Both the position numbers and the translations under genes were made by a program. A stretch of 64,000 nucleotides of DNA from Stenotrophomonas lactitubi (GTDB lineage: Bacteria; Pseudomonadota; Gammaproteobacteria; Xanthomonadales; Xanthomonadaceae). The notes beneath the pieces were generated by a model. It worked only from the letters and a program-made list of their open reading frames with translations, was not told where the DNA came from and ran no database searches. The stretch covers positions 558,001 through 622,000 of the forward strand of contig NZ_PHQX01000001.1 of the NCBI RefSeq assembly GCF_002803515.1, written 5' to 3'. Of the stretch, positions 16,889 through 25,178 are shown one piece after another (position 1 is the stretch's first letter; every line of letters begins with the position of its first letter).

Positions 16889-18016
16889 GTGCTGAGTACG
16901 ATTGGTTTTCTGATGGGCCTGTATGTGGCCTGGCGCCTGTTCTGGCCACTGCGCCTGCCTGTCTGGTTGAAGGTGGTGCTGTCCGTGCTGCTGGTGGGCA
17001 TTGCCGTGCAGCTGCGCATCGTCGCCAGCTTCTGGGGCACGATGGCCTCGCCGGAAATTCCGAAGATGGCCATCGCCACGCTGGCCACCGGCTCCACCGC
17101 GGTGCTGCTGCTGGCCCTGGCGCTGCTGGTGCTGGACGCCGGACTGTTGGCTGCCCGCCTGTTGCGCGCACCGCGTGCCCTGTCTGCACTGCGCAGCAGG
17201 GCGCTACGCCCGTCCGTTGCGGTGCTGGCACTGCTGCTCAGCGGCTTCGGTGTCAGCCAGGGCATGGCCGTACCCCAGCCGCGGCAGATCGAGGTGGCCA
17301 TCGCCGGCCTGCCGCAGGCCTTCGATGGCTACCGCGTGCTGCAGCTCACCGACATCCATGCCAGCCGCCTGCTCACCGGCGACTGGGTGCGCCAGGTCGT
17401 AGCAGCAAGCAATGCGCTGCAACCGGACCTGGTGGTGATCACCGGTGACCTCATTGACGGCAGCGTGCAGGCGCGCCGCAACGATTACACCCCACTGGCT
17501 GACCTGCGTGCGCCGGACGGGGTGATCGTCATCACCGGCAACCACGAGTACTACGCGCAGTACAGCGAATGGATGCAGGCGTTCCGCGCGCTGCACATGC
17601 AGGTGCTGGAAAACAGCCACACCCAGGTGCTTCGTGGTGATGCAGCGCTGACCATCGCCGGGGTGACCGACCCGGTGGCCTCGCGCTATGGCCTGCCACT
17701 GCCCGACCTGGACGCCGCACTGGCCGGTGCCGACCTGACCGCACCGGTGATCCTGCTTGACCATCGGCCACGCAATGCACGCGAAGCGGCTGCACGCGGG
17801 GTGAAGCTGCAGCTTTCCGGGCACACCCATGGCGGCCAGATCATCGGCATGGACGAGCTGGTGAAGCGTGCCAACGGCGGCTTCGTTTCCGGCCGCTATG
17901 CGGTGGATGGCATGACGCTCTACGTGAGCAACGGTGCCGGCCTGTGGGCGGGATTCCCGGCGCGCATCGGCGTGCCGTCGGAGATCACGTTGATCACCCT
18001 GCGCCGGGCGCCGTAA
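16889..18016 (+). CDS. membrane-anchored calcineurin-like metallophosphoesterase
   Basis: About 375 residues. Start is uncertain: GTG 16889 or ATG 16913 both open directly on the first membrane helix, while the longest open frame begins in a repeat at 16817 and is rejected. About four membrane helices occupy the first 125 residues. The phosphoesterase domain follows with LQLTDIHAS (Asp, His), VITGDLID (Asp), ITGNHEYY (Asn, His) and LSGHTHGGQ (His, His), a complete two-metal site. It resembles YkuE/YaeI-type enzymes acting on lipid or nucleotide phosphodiesters; substrate unknown. Confidence 0.85.
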   Translation: MLSTIGFLMGLYVAWRLFWPLRLPVWLKVVLSVLLVGIAVQLRIVASFWGTMASPEIPKMAIATLATGSTAVLLLALALLVLDAGLLAARLLRAPRALSALRSRALRPSVAVLALLLSGFGVSQGMAVPQPRQIEVAIAGLPQAFDGYRVLQLTDIHASRLLTGDWVRQVVAASNALQPDLVVITGDLIDGSVQARRNDYTPLADLRAPDGVIVITGNHEYYAQYSEWMQAFRALHMQVLENSHTQVLRGDAALTIAGVTDPVASRYGLPLPDLDAALAGADLTAPVILLDHRPRNAREAAARGVKLQLSGHTHGGQIIGMDELVKRANGGFVSGRYAVDGMTLYVSNGAGLWAGFPARIGVPSEITLITLRRAP

Positions 18017-18021
18017 CAGAG

Positions 18022-18064
18022 TGGGGTCGGATCCCTTTGCCAGCGGCAAAGGGCTCTGACCCCA
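18022..18064. repeat. GGGGTCGG...CTCTGACCCC hairpin repeat
   Basis: A 43-bp imperfect inverted repeat with outer arms TGGGGTCGGATCC and CTCTGACCCCA and an inner stem CCCTTTGCC/GGCAAAGGG. The same outer arms recur at 32048, 32106, 46411 and 46465 with different inner stems. Confidence 0.85.
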
Positions 18065-18077
18065 TTTAACCCGGGGG

Positions 18078-18145
18078 GCATCCACGCATGGCGTGGATCT
18101 ACTGCGTTCCTTCCGGGGCATCCACGCATGGCGTGGATCTACTGC
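18078..18145 (-). repeat. two tandem SMAG-type palindromes
   Basis: Two identical 28-bp copies (18078-18105 and 18118-18145) of a stem built on ATCCACGC/GCGTGGAT, read on the minus strand as starting with GTAG. The same sequence occurs singly at 43048-43071 and 50189-50213. Together with the preceding hairpin they fill the gap between the phosphoesterase and the transporter. Confidence 0.85.
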
Positions 18146-18193
18146 ATCGTCACTGCCGCCATGACACCCTTCGGCGATGAAGGAAAACACGCA

Positions 18194-19468
18194 ATGACTG
18201 CGGGGCGGCAGCGCTCGATGTGGGTGGCCGGCCTGTCCACGGTGGTGGAGTGGTACGACTTCACCCTGTACCTGTACTTCGCCACGGTGCTGTCGCGGGT
18301 GTTCTTCGGCGGCGGCCAGGAGGCGATGCTGGTTACCCTGGCCGGCTTCGCGGTGTCCTACCTGATGCGTCCGCTCGGTGCGCTGTGCTTCGGCCACCTG
18401 GGCGACCGGCTCGGCCGGCGCTGGATGCTGCTGGCCTCGATGGCGCTGATGGCGGCGGCCATGCTGGCCACCGCGTTGCTGCCGACGGCGGCGACCGCTG
18501 GTGCGACTGCCGGCGTGCTGCTGTTGATCCTGCGCTGCGTGATGGCATTCTCGGTGGGCGGCGAATACACCGGCGTGGTCGCCTACCTGCTGGAAAGCGC
18601 GCCGGCGCGACGACGCGGCCTGGTCACTTCGTTGGCCTCGGCGGCCAGTGAAGTGGGCGCGTTGCTGGCGGTGGCGATCTCCGCGCTCACGGTGGCGCTG
18701 TTGCCTGCGCCGCAGCTGGACAGCTGGGGCTGGCGAATCCCGTTCTTCTTCGGCGCGGCGCTGGCACTGGTGATCCTGATCGCGCGTTCGGGCATGCACG
18801 AATCGCCGGAGTTCGAACGGCAGCGACGCGAAGGCAGCATTCCCGCCACGCCGCTGCGGCATGTCCTGCGCAACCATCCTGGTGCGGTGGCACGCACGTT
18901 CGCGATTTCCGCACTGGGGTCGATCACTTACTACGTAGGCATCACCTATGTGCCAGCGTTCCTGCACGCGCAGGGACACGACGAAGGCGATGCGCTGTGG
19001 CTGTCGACCATTGCAGCGGTGGCGGTGATCGCAATCACTCCGCTGTGCGGCGCGTTGTCCGATCGCTTCGGGCGGCGTCCGCTGCTGCTGGGGCTGACGG
19101 TACTGGCGGCGCTGCTGCCGTTGTCGATGTTCGGCTGGATGGCGTCTGCCGCGCCACTGGGCATCGTGCTCGCAGCAGTGGTGCTGGCCTGCGTGGCCGG
19201 TGGCATCAGTGCCGTGGCGGCACCGGCCACGGCAGAACAGTTCCCGGGCGAGGGCCGGGTCAGTGGACTGGCGTTGGGGGTGACCATGGCCACCGCGGTG
19301 TTCGGCGGGGCGACGCCGTGGTTGGCGCAATGGTGGGTGGAACGCAGCGGATGGTCAGCAGCGCCGGGGGCGATGATCGCGCTGGTGGCAGTACTGGTGC
19401 TGCCGGTGCTGTGGACGTTGCCGGAGACCGTGCCGAAGACCCGCCCCGTGTCCCGGGGCGGGCAGTGA
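18194..19468 (+). CDS. MHS-family MFS transporter (metabolite:H+ symporter)
   Basis: 424 residues from ATG 18194 with AAGGA nine bases upstream; starts at 18128 and 18161 lie in or next to repeats. The opening STVVEWYDFTLYLYFATVLSRVFF and PLGALCFGHLGDRLGRRWMLL are the signatures of the MHS (ProP/ShiA/KgtP) branch, with twelve predicted helices and a second RxGRR motif (SDRFGRRPLLL). It should import an organic acid or a betaine-like solute with protons. The substrate cannot be told from the sequence. Confidence 0.88.
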   Translation: MTAGRQRSMWVAGLSTVVEWYDFTLYLYFATVLSRVFFGGGQEAMLVTLAGFAVSYLMRPLGALCFGHLGDRLGRRWMLLASMALMAAAMLATALLPTAATAGATAGVLLLILRCVMAFSVGGEYTGVVAYLLESAPARRRGLVTSLASAASEVGALLAVAISALTVALLPAPQLDSWGWRIPFFFGAALALVILIARSGMHESPEFERQRREGSIPATPLRHVLRNHPGAVARTFAISALGSITYYVGITYVPAFLHAQGHDEGDALWLSTIAAVAVIAITPLCGALSDRFGRRPLLLGLTVLAALLPLSMFGWMASAAPLGIVLAAVVLACVAGGISAVAAPATAEQFPGEGRVSGLALGVTMATAVFGGATPWLAQWWVERSGWSAAPGAMIALVAVLVLPVLWTLPETVPKTRPVSRGGQ

Positions 19469-19472
19469 GCGC

Positions 19473-20420
19473 TTAGACCTTCAGGGTCTGCTCGATGTCG
19501 GCCAGTACCGCACCCGCATCGACGCCGATGGCAATCGACTGCAGCACGTGGCCATCCCACACGCTGGGGCCGAAGCCCATGCCTTCCGGCTTGGGAATGG
19601 TCATGCCGCGGGCGACGCCGTCGGTGGCCACGCGCACGCTGGCGCGCTCGAACTGGAACAGTTCCGGGCGGGTCAGGGCGATGCAGGCGCAGCAGTCGTG
19701 CACGACCATGCCCTTGTGGCCTGCCTGCAGGTAGAAGTCCACGTAGTCCTGCGACAGGGCGCGCACCAGTTCGGCATCGGCGCCACCGATGGCGGCCAGT
19801 TTGTCCAGGCCGTCACGGTCCATTTCCACGCGGGTGGTCACGTCCAGGCCGATGGCGGTCACCGGCCAATTGGCGGTGAACACAATGTCAGCCGCTTCGG
19901 CGTCGCCCCAGATGTTGGCTTCGGCCGCCGGGGTGATGTTGCCGTTGACGTGGAACGCACCGCCCATCAGCACAACGCCGCGCACCAGACCGGCGATGTC
20001 CGGTGCCTGCTGCAGGGCCAGCGCCAGGTTGGTCATGCGGCCGACTGCCACCAGGGTCACTTCGCCCGGGTGGGCGCGGACCAGGTCGATGATCAGCTGG
20101 TGGGCCGGGCGGCCGTCGGTGGCCACATCCAGGGCCTCCGGCACCGGGTGGTTGCCCAGACCGTTGTAGCCATGGATATGCACCGGCCAGGCTTCCGGAG
20201 TGGCTTCGGGCTGCAGCGGGCCTCCAGCGCCGCGCGCGATCGGCGCGGACAGGCCCCAGGCCTGCTTCAGGTACAGCGCGTTGTGCGTGGTCGACTCCAC
20301 CGAGGCATTGCCGAAGGTGGTGGTGACGCCGATCAGGTCGATCTGCGGGTGCTTGTGCAGGTACAGCAGCGCCAGCGCGTCGTCGACGCCCGGGTCGGTA
20401 TCGAAAATGACTTTCAACAT
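19473..20420 (-). CDS. inosine-uridine-type nucleoside hydrolase
   Basis: 315 residues, the usual family length. The N-terminal IFDTDPGVDDALALLYL is the calcium-binding Asp cluster of IU-nucleoside hydrolases; VALMGG-like VVLMGGAFHVNGNITPAAEANIWGDAEAAD and a late GPSVWDGHV supply further conserved residues. It hydrolyses N-glycosidic bonds of nucleosides to base and ribose. Convergent with the MFS gene (4 nt between stops). The leader just before ATG is an unusual run of AAG and AAC triplets. Confidence 0.9.
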   Translation of the reverse strand: MLKVIFDTDPGVDDALALLYLHKHPQIDLIGVTTTFGNASVESTTHNALYLKQAWGLSAPIARGAGGPLQPEATPEAWPVHIHGYNGLGNHPVPEALDVATDGRPAHQLIIDLVRAHPGEVTLVAVGRMTNLALALQQAPDIAGLVRGVVLMGGAFHVNGNITPAAEANIWGDAEAADIVFTANWPVTAIGLDVTTRVEMDRDGLDKLAAIGGADAELVRALSQDYVDFYLQAGHKGMVVHDCCACIALTRPELFQFERASVRVATDGVARGMTIPKPEGMGFGPSVWDGHVLQSIAIGVDAGAVLADIEQTLKV

Positions 20421-20574
20421 GTTGTTGTTCTTCTTCTTCCGTGTGGTGCAGGGGGGCCGGCGGCCCCGAGGGCAGGCCGGCGCGCCCTACATTGTCCCAT
20501 CTTCATGACAGGCAGGGCGAACCGGCGGCGGTGGTATCGTCTGCGGGCCCGAACCCGTCGCAAGGAGCTGCGCC

Positions 20575-20913
20575 ATGCTGGCTGTGACCCTCGTCCTGAT
20601 TGCCCTGGTGCTGGGGCTGAACCTGGTGGCCAGCTTCGTGGTGCTGGGACGCGACGACCTTCGCGTCAGCAGCCGCGCCGGGCAGCTGCTGGTGGTGTGG
20701 CTGCTGCCGCTGGTCGGCGCGATCGTGTGCATGGCGATGGCTACTGCCGATGGCTCACCCGCGCGCGGCGATGGAAATGGCGGTGGCGCCTATGATTCTT
20801 CCGGTGGTTCTTCCGGCGACAGCCACAGCCACCCCAGCTACAGCAGCACGGACTGCGGCAGCGGCGACAGCGGTGGAGGCGGGGACGGCGGCAGCTGCGG
20901 CGGCGGCGATTGA
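20575..20913 (+). CDS. small membrane protein with Gly/Ser/Cys-rich tail
   Basis: 112 residues, AAGGAG seven bases before ATG. Two membrane helices (about 2-24 and 37-58) are followed by a low-complexity tail from about residue 62, dominated by Gly, Ser and Asp with His and two Cys (STDCGSGDSGGGGDGGSCGG). The helices loosely recall the small PLDc_N-type membrane segment. I do not recognise the family. The tail could bind metal or be disordered. Confidence 0.6.
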   Translation: MLAVTLVLIALVLGLNLVASFVVLGRDDLRVSSRAGQLLVVWLLPLVGAIVCMAMATADGSPARGDGNGGGAYDSSGGSSGDSHSHPSYSSTDCGSGDSGGGGDGGSCGGGD

Positions 20914-20925
20914 GGAGACGTTCCA

Positions 20926-21085
20926 GGTTGCCGGCCAGCGGCCGGCACTACCGTGACCTGGCCTCGCCTTGGTAGTGCCGGCCGCTGGCCCGCAACCTCG
21001 AGACGTCACGCCCTGGTAGCGCCGGCCGCTGGCCGGCAACCTCGACAGGTCACGCCCTGGTAGTGCCGGCCGCTGGCCGGCAACC
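20926..21085. repeat. cluster of four SMAG-type palindromes, three in 44-bp tandem
   Basis: One copy in minus orientation (20926-20952) is followed by three plus copies starting at 20971, 21015 and 21059, exactly 44 bases apart. Each copy is GGTAGTGCCGGCC... with a GC-rich stem, and the spacers also repeat (CTCGA...GTCACGCCCT). The copy at 20971 has one stem mismatch (CCCGCAAC). Confidence 0.9.
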
Positions 21086-21093
21086 CCATGAAC

Positions 21094-21813
21094 TCAGCTT
21101 CCACCTTCGGTCGGCAACGGCGCAGGCACGTTCAACAATCCGCCGCTGGCCACATACGCGGCCAAGGCTTGGCCCTGGCTGAGCAGATGCCGCTCCATCG
21201 TGCGTTCGGCGCCGGCCGCATCGCGCTGGCGGAAGCACTCCATCAGTTCGCGGTGTTCAGCCAGCGACTGCGCGGTGCGGCCCGGGGCCAGCAGCTGGCG
21301 CCCGCGATGCATCTTCAGGATACGGTGCAGGTCGTGGGTGATGCGGATCAGCCACGGGTTGCCGGCGTAGTGCTGCACCGTCTCGTGGATGAGGTAGTTG
21401 TTGCGGTAGTACTCGGCGATGTTGCCGTCTGCGGCCGCCGTTTCCATCGCTGCGTGCAGGTCCTCGAGCTGCTGCACGCCGGCGTCGTCGATGTGCTTGA
21501 CCGCTTCATGCGCACAGCGTCCTTCCAGCATTGCCATCACCGGGAACAGCTGGTTGAGGTCTTCCAGCGTCAATCGGGTCACCCGCGCACCGCGGCCGGC
21601 ATCGATCTGCACCAGGCCTTCGGCGGCGAGCAGCTTCAGCGCTTCACGCAGCGGCGTGCGGCTGATGCCCAGTTCCTCACACAGCGCCGGCTCGTCGATC
21701 CACTCGCCCGGTGGCAGGCGGTAGTCGTAGATCCGCTCGCGCACGTGTTCGGCCACCTCCTCATACAGAGGGGCGCGCTTCTTGGGTGTACGTGGAGCAG
21801 GAGCGATGGCCAT
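21094..21813 (-). CDS. mdcY: GntR-family (FCD) regulator of the malonate locus
   Basis: 239 residues from ATG 21811-21813; the longer frame runs into a repeat. The N-terminal winged HTH reads EHVRERIYDYRLPPGEWIDEPALCEELGISRTPLREALKLLAAEGLV, and an all-helical FCD effector domain follows from about residue 85. GntR regulators control mdc genes in Acinetobacter (MdcY) and mat genes in rhizobia (MatR). Position at the end of the malonate cluster supports that role; the symbol is by analogy. The effector would be malonate or malonyl-CoA. Isolated from the transporter gene by two repeats. Confidence 0.75.
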   Translation of the reverse strand: MAIAPAPRTPKKRAPLYEEVAEHVRERIYDYRLPPGEWIDEPALCEELGISRTPLREALKLLAAEGLVQIDAGRGARVTRLTLEDLNQLFPVMAMLEGRCAHEAVKHIDDAGVQQLEDLHAAMETAAADGNIAEYYRNNYLIHETVQHYAGNPWLIRITHDLHRILKMHRGRQLLAPGRTAQSLAEHRELMECFRQRDAAGAERTMERHLLSQGQALAAYVASGGLLNVPAPLPTEGGS

Positions 21814-21831
21814 GCACAAAGTGTAACGCCA

Positions 21832-21909
21832 GGTAGTGCCGGCCGCTGGCCGGCAACCCATGATCGCTGGATGGCTTCATGAGATTGCCGGCCAGCGGCC
21901 GGCACTACC
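21832..21909. repeat. inverted pair of SMAG-type palindromes
   Basis: A plus copy (21832-21858) and a minus copy (21883-21909) of the GTAGTGCCGGCC palindrome lie between the transporter stop (21919) and the GntR start (21813). The pair could fold into one long stem and may separate the two transcripts. Confidence 0.85.
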
Positions 21910-21918
21910 GTTGGCTGG

Positions 21919-23286
21919 TTACATCCAGCCCGGCACCACGAACACCAGCCAGGCCAGCAGTGGGCCGAATGCCACCACCAGGCCGCTGTAGACCAGGAAG
22001 CGGCGGAACAGCGTTTCGCGTTCTTCCTTCGCGGCAGAGGCCACTACCAGTGCGCCGTTGGTCGAGAACGGGCTGACATCGACGATGGTGGAGGAGACCG
22101 CCAGCGCGCAGATCACGCCGGCGGCGCTGAGATGGCCCTGCATCAGGAATGGCACGGCCAGCGGAATGGTGGCACCCAGCACCGCTGCCGACGAGGCGAA
22201 CGCGGAGACGATGCCACCCACGTAGCAGACCAGCAGTGCGCCCAGCAGCGGGATGCCGATGCTGGAAACACCGTGGCCGATGAAGTCCACGGCACCGGCA
22301 TGTTCCAGCACGCCGATGTAGGTGACCACGCCGCAGATCAGCAGCACGGTGGACCAGCTGATGCCATCCACCGCACCCTTCTGGCTCTGCGGCGACAGCA
22401 GTGCCAGCACCACCGCAACGGTGATCGAGACCAGGCCGACGTTGAGGTTGTAGATCAGTGCGGCCACGCCCAGGCCGAGCAGGCCGATCAGGGTGAACAG
22501 CCGCTCGCGGGTCAGGCCCACCGCATCCAGTGCCACCGGATCGTTGGACAGGGTGCCACCACCGGCCGCGACCAGCGCACCGTGGCCTTCGATGGCGAAC
22601 TGCCGCGACGAGGCCTGCGGACCACCGGCCATCGCCAGTTCCGCCGTGCCGACCGTGCCCGCCGCAGTGATCGAACCGCGACGCAGCAGCGCGATGCCGC
22701 CGAAGGCGAAGAAGCAGATCGTGGCCATCATGAAGTTGAAGCCGAGGCTGGTCAGGAACACCGCCATCTCGGTGACTTCCAGCCCGGCCTTCTGCACCAC
22801 GCCATTGGTGATGCTGCCGTACACGCTGATCGGCGAGAAGCCACCCGCCTGCGCACCATGAATCACCAGCAGGCCCATCATCAGCGGGTTGATGTGGTAC
22901 TGCTTGGCAAAGCGCAGTGCGACCGGGCCGATGATCGCCACTGCGGCCGGGCCCAGCGCACCGAAGGCGGTCAGCACGGCGGTGATCACGAACATCACCC
23001 ACGGAATGGCCACGATATGGCCGCGTACTGCTTTCACCGCCCAGTGCACCAGCAGGTCGATGGTGCCGTTCTTCTGCGCGATGGCGAACAGGTAGGTGAT
23101 GCCGACCAGGGTCAGGAACAGGTCACCCGGGAAGCCAGCGAGGACTTCCTTGCCCCCCATGTCGACCCAGAGACCGCCGACGATGAAGGCCAGCGCGAAG
23201 GCGACGGCACCCATGTTGATCGGCATCGCGGTGGCGACGATGAACATGATCACCAGACCGATGATCGTTGCAATTTGTGGAGTCAT
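21919..23286 (-). CDS. SLC13/MatC-like dicarboxylate (malonate) carrier
   Basis: 455 residues from ATG 23284-23286. About twelve membrane segments; the N-terminal third (PQIATIIGLVIMFIVATAMPINMGAVAFALAFIVGG, and FGALGPAAVAIIGPVALRFAKQYHINPLMMGLLVIHGAQAGGFSPISVYG) matches the MatC N-terminal domain of rhizobial malonate carriers. It sits directly downstream of mdcH in the same direction, so malonate uptake for the decarboxylase is the likely job. This differs from Pseudomonas and Acinetobacter loci, which use the two-subunit MdcLM carrier. Confidence 0.82.
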   Translation of the reverse strand: MTPQIATIIGLVIMFIVATAMPINMGAVAFALAFIVGGLWVDMGGKEVLAGFPGDLFLTLVGITYLFAIAQKNGTIDLLVHWAVKAVRGHIVAIPWVMFVITAVLTAFGALGPAAVAIIGPVALRFAKQYHINPLMMGLLVIHGAQAGGFSPISVYGSITNGVVQKAGLEVTEMAVFLTSLGFNFMMATICFFAFGGIALLRRGSITAAGTVGTAELAMAGGPQASSRQFAIEGHGALVAAGGGTLSNDPVALDAVGLTRERLFTLIGLLGLGVAALIYNLNVGLVSITVAVVLALLSPQSQKGAVDGISWSTVLLICGVVTYIGVLEHAGAVDFIGHGVSSIGIPLLGALLVCYVGGIVSAFASSAAVLGATIPLAVPFLMQGHLSAAGVICALAVSSTIVDVSPFSTNGALVVASAAKEERETLFRRFLVYSGLVVAFGPLLAWLVFVVPGWM

Positions 23287-23351
23287 GCGCCCTCCCAGAC
23301 ACCTGATTCGCGTACTGCACGGATGGAAGCCCGCCATCCCGGGGTATGGCC

Positions 23352-23410
23352 TGTTACGTACTGCGCGTTACGTACTGCTCAAACCCGCTACTGCTCAAAC
23401 CCGTTACTGC
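23352..23410. repeat. short tandem direct repeats at the 3' end of mdcH
   Basis: GTTACGTACTGC is repeated twice, then TACTGCTCAAACCC twice, then GTTACTGC, the last copy overlapping the mdcH stop codon (TAA at 23404-23406). This looks like local slippage expansion of the gene end. Confidence 0.7.
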
Positions 23411-24324
23411 AGCCGCTGCAGCGCGCTGCGGACCCACGCCGCCGCGCCGTCCAGGCTCTGGAATTCCTCGATCGCGCGCACCTCGCAGCACGGATAGGCG
23501 GGCGCGATCATGCGTGCCGGCGCGTTGCCCGGGCCCAGCTGCAGGAACACGCGCGCGCCGCGCTCGAAGGCCTGGCGCATCACCTGTGCCCACTCGATGG
23601 TCTGCGCCAGCTGCGCGGACAGCGTATGCACCGTCGTCGTGGTGTCGCGCACCGGCCGTGCATCGATGCCAGCCAACAGCGGCAGGCGAGGGGCATGCAG
23701 GGTGGTGGACTGCAGCGCCACCGCAAACGGTTCGACTGCCGCCGACAGCAGTGGCGTGTGCGCCGGCACATGCACCGGCAGCAGGCGCACCTCCGCGCCC
23801 TGCGCGTGCGCGGCAGCGGCCAGCGCCTGCAGTGCCTGCTGCGTGCCGCCGATGATGAAATGATCTGCGCCGTTGGCGATGGCCACGTGCGCGCCATGGG
23901 TTTCGCACAGCGCCTGCACAGTCTGTCGATCCAGCCCCAGCACGGCCTGCATACCCGCACCGGTGGGACTGGCGGCATCCATCAAACGCGCGCGCTGGGC
24001 AGACAGCGAAAGGCAGGCGGTGGCATCGAAACTACCGGCGACGGCATGCGCCGCCAGTTCGCCGATGCTGTACCCAGCCACCACGATCGGGCTCGGCAGG
24101 GTGTCGCGCAGGACATGCCATTGCGCGATGCTGGCGGCGCACAGCAGCGGTTGCGCTCGTGCGTTGTCGAAGCGGTCGTCGGCGGCCGCGGCAGCGAACA
24201 CGTCGCGGCCCAGAACGTCGCCCGCCGCGTCCAGTACCGCGCGTGCAGCGGCGATGCCACGCACGCGGTCGAACATCGCCGGATGCTGCGCACCTTGTCC
24301 GGGGCAGAGCAGGGCCAGGCTCAT
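23404..24324 (-). CDS. mdcH: malonate decarboxylase epsilon subunit (malonyl transferase)
   Basis: 306 residues. An acyl-transferase domain like FabD: LLCPGQGAQ at the N-terminus, nucleophile motif GYSIGELAAH with Ser86, and VPAHTPLL with the catalytic His region. MdcH loads malonyl from malonyl-CoA onto the MdcC carrier to prime the enzyme. Its ATG overlaps the mdcB stop by four bases. Last catalytic gene in the operon, before the carrier gene. Confidence 0.92.
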   Translation of the reverse strand: MSLALLCPGQGAQHPAMFDRVRGIAAARAVLDAAGDVLGRDVFAAAAADDRFDNARAQPLLCAASIAQWHVLRDTLPSPIVVAGYSIGELAAHAVAGSFDATACLSLSAQRARLMDAASPTGAGMQAVLGLDRQTVQALCETHGAHVAIANGADHFIIGGTQQALQALAAAAHAQGAEVRLLPVHVPAHTPLLSAAVEPFAVALQSTTLHAPRLPLLAGIDARPVRDTTTTVHTLSAQLAQTIEWAQVMRQAFERGARVFLQLGPGNAPARMIAPAYPCCEVRAIEEFQSLDGAAAWVRSALQRLQ

Positions 24325-25178
24325 GCACCCTCCTGCTGCAGCAGGAACCAGGCGCAGGCCAGTAGATCGGCACTGCCACCCGGGCTGAGCCGACGCATCA
24401 CGAAGGCATCGCCCATGGACTGCAGGCGCATGCGCCAGTCCGGCGCGAAGGCCCCGCCCGAGGAAAGGAATGTGGTCGCTTGTTGCTGGGCCCAACGCAG
24501 ACCCTCGGCGCCACCTCGGTGCAGCAGGTTCAGATCGTCCACCTGTGCCACCAGTTGCATCAGCGTGTGGCACAGTGCGGCATCGTGCGGCAGGCCGTTA
24601 CCCAGCGCGTGGCGCAGGGTAGGCAGGGCCAGCTCGCGCAGCACCGGGTAACCGGCGGCGGCCTGTTCGCGTACCCCGCAGACGCCATGCCGTGCACGCG
24701 CGCGCTGTCCCGGGCTGTGCGGGTCCAGTGGCGCCGCGATCAGCGCGTCTTTCCATTGCTGGACCGCCAGACACACCTGCGCGGCGGATACGGCCTGGCC
24801 ATGCACGCGCCGGCACCCAGCCGCGGCGGCCACCAGCAAGCCAAGGCTGAAGATCGCACCGCGATGGGTGTTGATGCCGGCGGTGGCGGCCAGCATGGCC
24901 GCTTCGGCGGCAATGCCGTGATCGCGCAGCATCGTGAAGGGGGCACCCGCGGCACCGGCCCTGGCCACCGCAGTGAAGTAGTGGCGCAGGGCGAACAGGC
25001 TGCGCAGGAACGTGCTGGCATCCATGTCGTCATGGCTGCCACTGTTGAACGGCGTGACCAGGCCCGGTTTCGGGGCGCAGGCCAGCTCGGTGTGCAGGCT
25101 TGCAATGGCCAGCCGTCCCAGGCGTGCGCTGTCGACCGTCGCGCCGCATGCAGGCAACGGCTTGCGGGCGGCACTCAT
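24321..25178 (-). CDS. mdcB: triphosphoribosyl-dephospho-CoA synthase
   Basis: 285 residues from ATG 25176-25178. The CitG/MdcB family blocks are clear: ELACAPKPGLVTPFNSGSHDDMDASTFLRSLFALRHYF and TAGINTHRGAIFSLGLL. It makes the 2'-(5''-triphosphoribosyl)-3'-dephospho-CoA precursor of the prosthetic group carried by MdcC. It overlaps mdcG upstream and mdcH downstream by four bases each. Confidence 0.93.
   Translation of the reverse strand: MSAARKPLPACGATVDSARLGRLAIASLHTELACAPKPGLVTPFNSGSHDDMDASTFLRSLFALRHYFTAVARAGAAGAPFTMLRDHGIAAEAAMLAATAGINTHRGAIFSLGLLVAAAAGCRRVHGQAVSAAQVCLAVQQWKDALIAAPLDPHSPGQRARARHGVCGVREQAAAGYPVLRELALPTLRHALGNGLPHDAALCHTLMQLVAQVDDLNLLHRGGAEGLRWAQQQATTFLSSGGAFAPDWRMRLQSMGDAFVMRRLSPGGSADLLACAWFLLQQEGA

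Noticed and set aside
15226..17301. 691-codon open frame on the minus strand opposite the TerC-family gene
   Set aside because: Antisense shadow of the TerC-CBS-CorC and phosphoesterase genes; no start signal or domain.
17204..19330. 708-codon open frame on the minus strand opposite phosphoesterase and MFS genes
   Set aside because: It crosses three repeats and two well-supported plus-strand genes; composition is of antisense type.
20926..21085. Possible CRISPR array
   Set aside because: The repeats are palindromic GTAG elements and the spacers are themselves repeated; one copy is inverted and no cas gene is near.
22132..24651. 839-codon open frame on the plus strand opposite the MatC-like carrier and mdcH
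   Set aside because: His/Gln/Arg-rich antisense translation; the minus strand genes have coherent family motifs and overlaps.
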